Assembly: GCA_009760855.2 (NCBI GenBank)
Contig: WPIO01000007.1
Span: 1,476,501 to 1,540,500 of the forward strand
Direction: 5' to 3'
DNA from: Cristatella mucedo
Taxonomy: Eukaryota > Bryozoa > Phylactolaemata > Cristatellidae
DNA: 64,000 nucleotides
The notes beneath the pieces are model-generated. The model searched no databases. It saw nothing but the letters and a program-made list of their open reading frames with translations, and was not told where the DNA came from. How positions within the stretch are numbered: the stretch's first letter is position 1; each line of letters opens with the position of its first letter. The position numbers were made by a program, and so were the translations under genes. Of this stretch, positions 20,544 through 31,400 are shown in pieces.

Positions 20544-22346
20544 CGATCCCACTGCGCTAAAAATAAATTTCGGTGTACCTTCAGCTTATGTCTGATACTA
20601 ATGTGACCAGCAGCCATATTAGTCAGTATTCTCGGAATGAAGTGAGGGCTGATCTTTCGGTGGCTAGTTTCAAGCTGACGTCCAGCAGATAAGACGTCAT
20701 TGAGGCTTATCATGCCCATGCCGACTGCAACACCTGCAGACAGTAAGAAACGCACAATTCTACCGACGGAACCGAGTGTACCAACCAATGCAATTTCAAC
20801 TGCAGCGATGCTACAGCTGTGTCGTCACATCAGAGTACTAGGGACAAAGCAACAGCCTCACATGTGCTAATGAGTAGCGAGGAAGATTGACAGAGCACTT
20901 GGCTGCTGCTGCTCCATGCGCTAGTGAGCTCCGCATGAGCTCCAAAAGCCCTGGTTCTCTCTGCTCTCTCTCTCTCTCTGCTCTGTCACTCTCTCTGCCT
21001 GTTTCATCTCTCTTACACTCGCCCTCCCTCTCTAGCATGCTCTCTCTCCCTCTCCCTCCCTACCCTCTATTTTTGTCACCCTTTCACTCACTCTTCCTTC
21101 TATCTTTCTTTTGCTCATGCTCACCATCCCTCTCTTCCATCTCCGGCTCTCTTACCCTCAAACCATCATACTGCTCCGATGCAGTTAATGAGCTCCCACA
21201 CCAAAGCCGTCCATTCTGCGGCAATGGCTCTCATTGTTGTAACTCAAAATTTCCTTACGTAGAACTCGAACAGTACCTCTCCACTCACTGCTCAGCTCCT
21301 AGCTGTGAGACCCCTTCCTCCTTCAACTGCTCCACTGCCACTCAATCCGGAGCCTCGGCATGATTCACTTCACTCTCTGGCCTGCAAGATGTGCTGGCAT
21401 CACAGTCCTGCTTCCAAACGCTCCACGTCAGCACTAGTAAACCCGGGGCAAGTGAGCTAGATCGAGGTACATTGCTGCAAAGTCTCGTCGGTCTCTTAAC
21501 CTCAGCTCCCAGGCATCAATGTGCACATCATCTTGCATGTCGACGCATGCAGCCTGATGTCTCAGTGCAACATCCACACTCGAAACAGTTCAGCACAGCG
21601 CAGCTGACAGTCGAATGTCGGGGATTGCAGCAACTGGCTCCACATAACGGCACAGCCTTCCGCCTGGGGCACAGCTGTGGCAAGTGGTACCCGGACCGGA
21701 CCGAGGTGCCGCTGCCACTGCTGCTACCGGCGCTGCTAGCACTTCACCACTTCTCTCGCGCTCCGCTTCGCTCGTGGGCTCCCAGCCGCTGTCACGCAGC
21801 GCCTCCTGGGCGGCCAGCAGGGCGTAGATGGTGGCCAGCGGCAGGGTGCGCAGCTCGTTCGCACTGAAGTGCTCCTCGAGGCGAAGCTGGCCAGGCCCGG
21901 GTCCCAGCGGCACGGTGCCGGCGAGACGGCACGGCAGGTCGGTCCACTCTGCAGGGAGAGAGAGATGCGGCCGGCAAACTGCACCTAGCGCTACGATGGC
22001 ATCTGTGCACCTAGCAGCGCCACAATAGCAGGATCCGTCGGCAGGCAAGAGCAGTGCCGACTGCTTGAAGACACCCATGCTAAGAGACGGCTATCAGCAA
22101 ACCAACAGGGACTGACCGACTGAGAGGCATTGTGATGTCTCTTAGGTTCCAGTCAGCCTGCCTGCACGCATACCCGCTGGCATGCGTAAGAGCACACACA
22201 CAAGCACCCCCAAGTGCCCCGAATGACCAAGGAGTAAGGTGTGTGCACTTAACAGCGAAGGTGATGGGTTCGAGTCCTGCAGCAGGCCATTCTTTATTGC
22301 CCACTACAAGTATGAGTGATTGCTGCTAAGCCTCTTCTGCCACTAA

Positions 22347-22433
<87 letters not shown>

Positions 22434-23938
22434 CACACGTGTATACATGTGTGTGTGTGTGTGTGTGTGTGGCCGTTGAATCTGTTGACTTTTCTTTTTT
22501 AACACGTGCGAATGTGCACAAACATGCATTCGGCAAGTAAGTGGTTGTAGAGCTGGGAAGTTTCATATGGTTCATGTGAAGAAATTGAATTGATAATGCA
22601 AATTTCGAAGAGCAGGACTTCTAAAGCAAAAGTGTCTGTTGCCTAACAGCCTTAAGACTTGAACACATTTAAAAAAGAACTTGAAAACACCTATTTAGGA
22701 GAGCATTTAGTGGGTCCCTGTGATTCGTCCTTCACGTGCTTATGCGTGCTGACACTGTGCATGCTGCCACTAACCACATTTGCATGCTGACCCTGTGCAG
22801 AATGTGACCTCTAACCATGTTATTCATTTTGTTTGTTTATCAAGCATGATATTACTCACCATTCAATTGCATGGAGGTAATTCATTGCATTTCCCTTTGC
22901 AGCAAATGTAAAGCACCTAGAGAGAGATTGAGTTCTCTGAGGGCGCTTTATCAAGTGCATTATTACTATTATTAAGCGAAATAACGCGACAGCCAATTCG
23001 TTGTCACGATTCATTGTAGCACAAAGTGGTGTGTACCACTGAACAGGTCCAGCCAAGTCGTCAGGCCACAAAGCAATAGCATTCACAGCCAACATTTTGG
23101 TTTATATTGCCCCCCCCCCCCGTCCAATCTCCACAGCACTCCCTCTCTCCCATGTGTTTCTTCTCCTCTTCCTGACGAGCATAAGACCACAAATCACTTT
23201 CGTGATCCTAGCTGTAACCCGGTCATCCAGCGAAGAAGGAAACTGCTGTGCTGGGTGAGGACATCATGTAATCTACCAACTTCGTAGTCAGCACTGACGA
23301 TGCGATCGCCTCGCGTCCGTCACCTTCATGCGGGTAAGCAGCTTCCAAATAGCTCATGTCCACGAGCGCCCGACACACAAAATACGATTGTGCAGCCTCG
23401 TAGCTGGTCTTCACCAGAAAAACGGCTAGCTGATGAGCAAGCATCGGTGCAAATCCAGAAAATCAGCGGGCTTTACCACAATCGTTGCACTATCAAGGGA
23501 CCGCAAGAAAAGCGGAGAAGCATTAATAAATCATGAAGCTCTCAAGCTGGGTGAAGCCAATGCCAAGGCGAACATGACAGCAGTGCTAAAAGCGATGCAA
23601 ACGGAATTCGACAAAGTAATACAATGGGACGATGATGCTGCGCTCTTAGATCGCCGTGTTTTTTACCCGTAACTACCTTACATGGTACCAACAACAAAGC
23701 GATGGCCGAATAGGACAAAACTGGCTAGAAACAGGAGCACCTACGCGACACCCGCGGAAACGTAAATCGACGACGGGGGGGGGGGGGGTAACCGACCTTT
23801 CCCGTCCATCCATCTAATGCCGGATTCGCCCCTAAGAATCCGCTCCCAGTTCACTCTAGCGCCTACGCCCAAGCAAGACAATGCGCCCACACCAGTAATT
23901 ACAACCCTGCGGCCTAGGCCAAAAGACCGCGGCGTCAT
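17838..23938 (-). CDS. OXSM: Mitochondrial 3-oxoacyl-ACP synthase (KAS II type)
   Basis: OXSM condenses malonyl-ACP with a growing acyl-ACP in mitochondrial type II fatty acid synthesis, the route that supplies octanoate for lipoate. Four exons join in phase: 23938-23797, 21948-21748, 20733-20579 and 18728-17838, giving 462 residues against 459 in human. The KAS catalytic set is complete: Cys176 in STACATG, His342 in [11 protein letters not shown], Lys374 and His379 in [13 protein letters not shown], and the C-terminal [10 protein letters not shown]. Residues 13-22 carry VITGVG, the usual KAS start. Exon 4 has about 25 extra residues before the YVNAHAT strand. Only 9 residues precede RRVVITG, and an in-frame stop at about 24030 blocks extension, so the expected mitochondrial presequence is not visible; it may lie on an unseen upstream exon. 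Introns contain (CA)n blocks, a SINE and LINE-B tails. Confidence 0.93.
19100..19139. repeat. (CA)n microsatellite
   Basis: About 40 bp of CA in OXSM intron 3, followed by AGAGAGA and, at 19170-19225, a minus-strand L2-like tail remnant. Confidence 0.9.
19354..19445. repeat. (CA)n microsatellite
   Basis: About 92 bp of uninterrupted CA in OXSM intron 3. The sequence just before it (19246-19310) resembles a reversed SINE head. Confidence 0.95.
19446..20145. other. OXSM intron 3 sequence without features
   Basis: About 700 bp of unique-looking sequence; I see nothing in it. Confidence 0.4.
20148..20222 (-). mobile_element. LINE-B 3' tail
   Basis: (AAT)n, the GATAAAGCGCCCTCAG stem and TCTAGGCACTTTACATTT are present; nothing of the body remains. 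Confidence 0.7.
20480..20541. repeat. (CA)n microsatellite
   Basis: About 62 bp of CA, ending 38 bp from the donor of OXSM exon 3. On the gene's strand it is (TG)n. Confidence 0.95.
20579..20733 (-). CDS. OXSM: OXSM exon 3
   Basis: It encodes [13 protein letters not shown] ... [15 protein letters not shown] ... HKLK after a CTGCAG acceptor, with a GTACAC donor. With one base from exon 2 it gives Gly-Val-Ala-Val-Gly-Met-Gly-Met, the conserved KAS stretch. Confidence 0.93.
20955..21075. repeat. Imperfect (CT)n-rich tract
   Basis: Pyrimidine-rich low-complexity sequence in OXSM intron 2. Confidence 0.8.
21748..21948 (-). CDS. OXSM: OXSM exon 2
   Basis: It encodes [11 protein letters not shown] ... 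[19 protein letters not shown] ... RSG after CCCTGCAG, with a GTGAAG donor. The [14 protein letters not shown] helix corresponds to the family's AAELAMKDSGW. Confidence 0.92.
22222..22349 (+). mobile_element. tRNA-headed SINE
   Basis: A B-box GGTTCGAGTCC lies at 22267-22277. It is followed by the shared body (ATTCTTTATTGCCCAC ... AGCCTCTTCTGCC) and directly by the (CA)n microsatellite, which probably grew from its 3' end. Confidence 0.75.
22348..22471. repeat. (CA)n-(TA)n-(TG)n compound microsatellite
   Basis: About 75 bp of CA, a short TA core with ACACGTGTAT, then about 24 bp of TG. The two arms can pair as an inverted repeat. Confidence 0.95.
22676..22975 (+). mobile_element. LINE-B 3' UTR and tail
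   Basis: It starts in the last ORF2 codons ([10 protein letters not shown]-like), continues through the family 3' UTR and ends in (ATT)n near 22970. Confidence 0.85.
23433..23672 (+). other. Unrecognised open frame within OXSM intron 1
   Basis: A 79-codon plus-strand frame whose second half reads like a soluble helical protein ([17 protein letters not shown], then [17 protein letters not shown]). No family is recognised and no strong splice or promoter signal supports it. It may be a relic of a mobile element or chance. Confidence 0.15.
23797..23938 (-). CDS. OXSM: OXSM exon 1 (first recognised)
   Basis: It starts at ATG 23938-23936 and encodes [18 protein letters not shown] ... [16 protein letters not shown], then a GTCGGT donor in phase 1. 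A run of about 14 G lies 8 bp beyond the donor. The frame is also open upstream to a TAG near 24030, with no other ATG. Confidence 0.88.
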
Positions 23939-24532
23939 CACGCCGTTCAGCCGCGAGGGAAGAGGTGTTACAGCTTTTACCGCCTCCCGCGAGGAGGCCA
24001 CAACGGAAACCGCTAGCGAAAGAGGCGTGGTCTAAACCTTTTTGGGAACGCAACTCACATAAATCGAACGTTTCTTGGCACCGCTGAAAGTGATGGTATC
24101 TGGTATTAGCCCATAGTAATGAACCTTAGTTCCAGCCATCGGTTCAAAGTAACCGCGGTGTCGGCCAGCGGTAATGGCGCGCCCTTTTAATGATACGTCG
24201 CGTACCCAGTGGTTACGACTAACTACATTTGCAAGCTGCGCTGTTACGGAATTATCTATTTACATGTTGCTGCTAGGTGCAGATAGGTGCGTAGTTTTTG
24301 CTTCCCTTCATAAGCAAACTTTCAGTCGTGCTACGCTTTTACTTGCGTTGGCCGCAAGTATTACTTGCAGCTACTAATAAAAGGCTACCCCATTCCTGCA
24401 GTTGTGACAAGTTCGGCATGCCTAAACTCAAGCTAATTCACCGTCCGTCGTAGCAAAGTGTGGTTGAAAGCCCTGAACAATGTCTCCAATGAACCAGGAT
24501 GTAAATCAGACACTTGCTCTTTCTCTTTCTCT

Positions 24533-24676
<144 letters not shown>

Positions 24677-26942
24677 CAGGGGTCCCTGAATGGTCAAGGG
24701 CCACAGGAGGTAATTTTGGCCAAGGGGCAGGGCTTAAACCACCGCACTCTTGCATTGGAAAGCGCATGCCCACCCCTTCAGCTTTAGTAAGTTTGGGAGG
24801 GGGCCTGTAGCATTCCAGCCACCTCTCGGGCGCCCAGTGAAGAGCATGGCCCAGGTCCGCTGGTCCCAGAGAATTGCGTGGCTTTATATAAATTGCCAGC
24901 CGGTTTAGAGATTTCTGAAGATTCAACCAAAGTCTAAGATCAATATTTAGTCGCACGCATAAGCCCGTTCGTTTTTGGTTTTCAGTTAACTAATGCCGCG
25001 TCGCCCTCGCTCCGTCCTTTGAACATTGTCCACTGACTCCAGGTAGCGACAATATGGTCTTCTGGTCGCAGCTCATTTGCTTAGAAAACTCCAGCGTGGT
25101 TTTTATATGTTTGACATCAGACTCACGTGTCCTTGTCATGACAGAGACGATTGTAGGGCTACTGGTTGAGCGAGTGGTCTCAGCGCCGCAGCGCGAGCGA
25201 AGGTGGCTACTTCCGTAAAGCTAGCTGACCTGTATAATGCGGGTCAGTGTTCTTTACCAGCCAATAGGCTTGACACCTGGCCGGAAGCCACAAATGGTGT
25301 ATGGTAGCGCTCACTGTACTGACTGTGACTAGCCGACGGGTAAATATATCTACAGTACATGCGTGGTAGACGCGCCGTGTAGTTTAACCTTGGCCGAGCA
25401 GAACGTGCGGGCGACTGTAGTGCTGGCTAGCAAACTGTACTGTAGCCCTACTTGACCTGGGGTGTTGTAGCGTGTGCTCTGTCACATATGAGCGGCTTCG
25501 TAGATCGCCGCCGGACCGCGTGAGAGTGCAAGGATGCTATGCATTTTCTGTGCTGAGTAGTTTCTTAAAATGGAATCAACGAAAGTTATGCGTGACTACA
25601 GAAGCTATTGCGATACGCACCTAGTGCCTTCGGCGTCGAAGTACGCGCTTTATGCAGCAACACTGGCGAGCCATTCTCTAAATACTAGGCAGTTCCCGAA
25701 GGTGCGTCTTTCGTTTTAGACAAGAGTTAGGCGACGACTGTAGGAAGAAAGTAGTCGGCTAACTGCGATCTAGCATTTAAGACCGTCTTTAATGGCGTCG
25801 CTGGTATGTATTTTATGCAGAGTCGGCAGGACTCGTGTGCATATGCTTCAAAGTGGAAAATGACAGGCGTTCTGTCTACAATACCTGCCACCTCATGAGT
25901 GCTGAAATATTTAGTTAGAGCTAGGTCAAATTTTGCTTGTACATTTTCTCAGCTTGCCGCGCCGTCATTTCAACCCGTTCGAGCGTGGTACGGCTTCGGC
26001 TGTGCCTGCACGTTCCGTGCAGGGAGACGTAATGCTGTGGCTCCCTGCACGTTAAGATCTGTATGGTTTTAAGGTCGGATGCGGCCAATGCAGACTGCAC
26101 TGGATGCAGGGAAGACTCGATAGCATGCAGTAGGGAACTTTCGCTCGTGCTTGCTTGCCCAATGCTTCCAACACTGGACTACCAGTTGGTATCGCTGCCC
26201 ACCGTGTAGCTCTCGTGACTGACTTCGATTCAAGTCGTCGACCGAGATGCTTGTTGTCGTTGAAGTCTTAGCGAGTCAGTCATGTTGACGGTGGATTTTC
26301 TACATTTCTTTTGATAGTGCCGTCGATTCGCCAGATCGTAATTGTACTCTTGCGTATGCTTAGGATTGTTAGCCTGCCGGAGCCGTCGATATAATGCACA
26401 ATTTGCCAACAGCACGGGTACCTTCATCGACCTTCATAGTTTCCGGTCTCTGTGCCAGCGTGCTCTTACTGGCTGTTCGTTATCACTTCATCCCTTTGCT
26501 TTCCTGTCCCGTCGTCGACTGTCGCCTTGAATCGAGTAAACCTGCGAGATGCAGATTAATGCACACAGGGATATCTCAAGTGGTATAGATTCAAGCCTGT
26601 GCTCGAGCTTGATCGTGCAGCCAGCTCTAAACTAGTGCCTGCATGCGTCACAGCCCTCACCATGCACCATGGCCGTGCTGCGTTTGCTTGCTTGCTGCTT
26701 CTTGCGCTGATCCATCTTGGGTGCTTTTCGAGTTTCCATCCGGGGATGCTTTTCGAGTTGATGCATCCGTGCTCAGAGGAGCATCTCTCGTTGTGCAACA
26801 CTTATTCTTTATTTTCGCTTCCTTGGATGACAAGGGAATTATTACTTTACCATATGATTGACTCAAGTGAGAACAGTACCGAGCTAATGTAATGAAAGAA
26901 GGGTGCAGGAGAGGAAAGGGTCATCGAGGTTAAAAGAGAGCA

Positions 26943-27000
26943 AGGGAGCTTGTGAGAGAGAGCTTGTGAGAGAGAGAGAGAGCGAGAGCTTGAGAGAGAG

Positions 27001-27084
<84 letters not shown>
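26943..27084. repeat. (GA)n(GT)n microsatellite
   Basis: Imperfect AG to about 27003, then about 80 bp of pure GT. It ends 47 bp before the MMADHC acceptor at 27131. Confidence 0.95.
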
Positions 27085-27086
<2 letters not shown>

Positions 27087-27131
27087 AGGTGTACTCTGTT
27101 CGGTCTATGAGCCTGAGCGCTTTGCTTTCAG

Positions 27132-27632
27132 ATGGCCGGACGCGTGGCCCGGCTCGTCGCCTATGTGCCATCACTTCGTGCAGCAGCCAAGCAGTTTCGA
27201 GTGGCTGCTTCCACATACAACTCTCAGCAGATTCAGGCCAGTGCTACTGCTGGTGCAGACGGTAATAACCCGGCCCCGGCCGACCTTCTTCATTCGGCTT
27301 GGCCGACGCACGGTGCGCAGGTACGCAGTTGCTTAGCAGCCGGCTGGCCTGCTTCCACGATGATGCCAGCTGATGCTGTCGTAGATGCGGCTCCGCTGGT
27401 GTGGCCCGACCACGTGTTGGGCATGCTGGCTCCGAACGACAAGCGGTTCCCGTTGCCCGGGCGCACCGGCGCAGACCAGCAGCTGAACGCACATCTGGGC
27501 GGCACTCTGGCCGGACAGCTGAAGCAAGCCACTGCGCGCTCAGCTTCCGCGGACAGCCTCGACGCCCTGCTTCAGGCCGACCGGCACGCAGCTGTCGCTG
27601 AGCATCTGATCAGTACCGCAGACGACGAAGAG
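27132..27632 (+). CDS. MMADHC: MMADHC coding exon 1
   Basis: The ATG lies immediately after the acceptor CTTTCAG, so the 5' UTR is on an upstream exon. The exon encodes 167 residues and ends GAAGAG before a weak GTGCGC donor at 27633, in phase 0. It covers the presequence and the variable N-terminal region up to DDEE. Confidence 0.88.
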
Positions 27633-28395
27633 GTGCGCGTGCCGCATGTGCGGCTGCTTGAGCGTGTCGGACGCATTTGAATTACGCTTCGCCTGCTGCT
27701 CTGCAAGCGGCAGGGGCCGATGCCTGCGCCGATGACCCCTGACTGGCGGGCAGCCGGCAGATGCCATTCGCGGCTCTCTGTCCTTGCATCGCACCCCCTC
27801 CCCCTCCCCCCCCCCCGTTTTTCGTCCGCGTCTGCGGTTGCTATACGCCGTCATTGCTGTGTATCGTCGCTCGCTGGTAGAACGTTCTCTTTTGTACAGC
27901 TCGGCTAGCGCAGTAGTGAGTTGTAGGCGGTAGCAGTAGTAGTAGCAGTTGCAGCAGCAGCAGCTGCGATTTGTTTAGAGAGGAGAAAGAGGTAGACGGA
28001 GAAGAAAGAAGGGGAACTAGCGATTCGACAGAGGCTGCGTGTGACTCGAAGCCCGGTGTGCGCTGTGCTTTGTGCTTTTCAGCATGAAATGCAACACCTG
28101 AGGTTGGTGGCCCGAGTTTGCAATCGCTCGAAGCATGAGCCACGAGCTGAGCCGGAAGAGGTCAGGGTTCGCCGGTGAAAGCAAAGAGAGGCTGGCAGAT
28201 GCAGGGTAGAGTGGGATGTGGGCTCTGCGTTAGACAAGTCTGACGGTGTCACACCTTTTTCGTATGGGCACCGTGCGATAAGTAGTGAGTTAGATGCTAC
28301 AGGTGCAGTTTCCTCCAAGCCAAGTCTATCCCTAAGCTGAGGATTTGCTGCCTTCTTTGCATTTGTTTGCTTGTCGTCTCATACGTGCACGGCAG

Positions 28396-28486
<91 letters not shown>

Positions 28487-31400
28487 ACTGATTGGTCTGT
28501 AGTATGTTAGCACAGGCTACAGTAGGCCACTTATGAGAATATAAGAATATGCTCGGGCCGGTAAATGGCCATTCTTATAGGTGGAGTATTCCCATTTGGG
28601 GAGTGAGGCTACAGCTAGAGTAAATCTGGGACAGGGAATAGCTATTCTTATAAGCAGAGTATTCCTATATCTGATATTCTTATATGCAGAGTTGACTGGA
28701 TCTGGGTAGGCGAAGGCCTCCTTGTTGACTTGTTAGCTGTGTAATTGCAAATGCGTCAACGAGGTCGGTTTGTGGTGGGCACTTTTAACATTCACATTGA
28801 CGACCACAGCAGCAGTCCCCTTGACTGTCAAGAGAAGTAGTCCATCACGTTAGTCGGGCGACTCATATTGGTGTCCATGTTCTGGTTCGTAATCACAAAG
28901 GATGCCTGCCCTACTGAACTTTTTATGTGTGCCTGCTGACCATCTAGGACCGTTGCTCAATAGCATGTACGGTTGTTGTTTTATCGTATACGATAGATAG
29001 CATCGAATTTGTCCTGTGAAGCAACTTAAAGGGCATTCATGCTGAGATTTTTTAAATTTGTTCGTGATGCAGGTCTTCTTGATCTGCACCCAGACTCTCC
29101 CGTCAGCCTCAATACCCTCATTGATGCAGTAAACTCAAAACTTAGGAGTGCTTTTGACTAGCGTGTTCTCTGCATTCTGTCCATACACAGAGTCATGGAG
29201 ATTTCTTTCAAATTACCAAAAATCCTCGGAAGATGTAAAGCTCAGACTTGAACGCTGCTTAAAGTCAAGTCTAGTTCTGATCACGATCCAGCCTCGTTCA
29301 AAGACTTCCTCCGTCTCTGCACCTGGAGGTTTAGAAATTCCAGGGCTCCTTTTTCACACTAAAACTGTTCTCCCAGTCACACCCAAAACAAATTTATAAG
29401 ACTAAATCATGTGCTTTCCAATGCTGAGACGTCTCACTTAAAGATATCAACGGTTCGGCCGATAAGTTTTCTGCCATCTTGGTTAAAAAAAATTGCTTGC
29501 ACATACTCGTGCCTCCATAAAGCCATGTCTGACTAAACCAAATGATGAATCGAAAGCTTTGATCTTCATTAGGAAATTTTTTTCTGACGTTTCTGTAACT
29601 AAAGTTACTTGCTTAATAAACTCTAGTAAAAAGAGCCCATTTCCTAAAGACCCTATACCATTACTGCTATGGTCTTCATTGGAATACAACCTTAGCCCAG
29701 CCACAACTAAGATTTTTAATGCTTCTCTGGAAAAAGTGGTTGCACCCAAGTTCTTCAAATCTGCCATCTTACGGCAAATACTTAAAGGCTGGGTTGGATT
29801 CAGAGGTTCTAGCAAACTATTACCCATTTTCCCTCCTTCATTTTTGTCCAAAATTTCCAAAAAGATTGTTGCCCAGCAGCTTGTAGAACACATAGAAAAG
29901 AATGAAATGTCAGAGAACTTTAGTTTGGGATTCAAACGACACCACTCCACTGAAGCTGCTCTCCTCAGTGTGACCAACGACATCCCAAACAGCAATGATG
30001 ACAGTAATGTTACTGCCCTGGCCCAGCCAGCTGTGTTCGACAGCATTGATCACGATATATTGTACTTAAATGATTGAGAACAACGATCGGTATGGCAGGC
30101 GAGGTACTGGCACGTTTATTATTGTTATTATTATTCAAATCGTACTTGTTCGATCGTGTTCAATTCGTATCGTGTGGTGATCAAGTCTCATCCATCTGAC
30201 CATTCTCTGCGGAGTTCCTCAACGGTCCGTTCGTTCGAAGTCATTTGCTATTCTCTCCATTCTCCGTTTAATGTGAGGCTCTGGGAAAAGTGATCCGGGC
30301 CCATGGAATGGGCCCGGATCACTTTTATGCTGACGATGCTCAGCGGTGTTGGTCGTTTAAACCGTCGGAATCTGCTGCAGCGACCGATACACTCGATGCT
30401 TGCCTTGCAGACATTCGATCCTGGGTGTCGGCCAATTTCCTTAAACTGAACGATGATAAAACCAGACACCGTTTCTTAGGACACCCTAAGTTTGTGGCTG
30501 GAGTAGGAGACTTTGCTCATCCGATTGGTGATGCTGCTGTGCAACCGTCATCGCGCACTCGGAATGGAATATATGTGCTGTCTTTCACAGCTGCCTAAAT
30601 TTTGAAAGTTTCATTAAGAAGACTGCCGCCGCAGCAGCTAACCATCACGTTCGATCCCCATCTCAGATTAGGGAGTGTCTTCCACGGTGGCTTGCAAACA
30701 ATGATTTAACAAGCTCTTTGGTTCTGTCCGGGCTAGACTGCTACAATTCCAGTTTGGCTGGGCTACCGATAAAAGCCATTGAGCCAACGAAGCTGATAAC
30801 GCACTGCAAAGTTCTGACATGGACCCGCAAGGCTCACCTTAGCTCACCTCTTTCATACCTTGCTTAACTGCTGCACGAGTTTCAGCCTCCTCGAGTCCTT
30901 AGGTTCTCTAGCACAATAAATTAGCTGTTCCATTCCTAACGAGTTTCCACGGTTTCACGGGAAGTCTCGAGGTGCGAGGAGGATTTTTCTGACCACTGGC
31001 ATGCGCAGTGGCGTAAGAGCCTCGGCGGTCACCACCCTTGCTAGGTCACCACCCTTGCTAGGTCACCACCCTTGGTAGCAGCTTCGGAGGGCAATTAAGC
31101 GCACGGCTTGTGGCAGGGTCTCGAACCGGGGGGGGGGGGTCGTGAAGTGCGAGGTCCTCCCGCCGGTCAAAGGTCGAGTGGTCTCAGTGTAATCCGGCGG
31201 CCCACTCAGATGCATTGGTCATTTTCCGTTTCCTGATATAAGAGTTGCTACTTGGAAAGTGGGGGAGTGGTCCGAGCAGGCGCCAGTGCTGTCTAGCCAC
31301 TGTAGTCAGTCGGTGCACGAGCTGCGAGCTCGCTCGCGTGCCTCCTTGCCGCTGTAGCGTGATGCCTCCTCGCCATTTCCGCTTGTCGCTGCGGAGTTTG

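Noticed and set aside
24001-24001. GTG as the start of OXSM
   Set aside because: Non-ATG starts are rare; I used the ATG at 23938 but kept the alternative as a finding.
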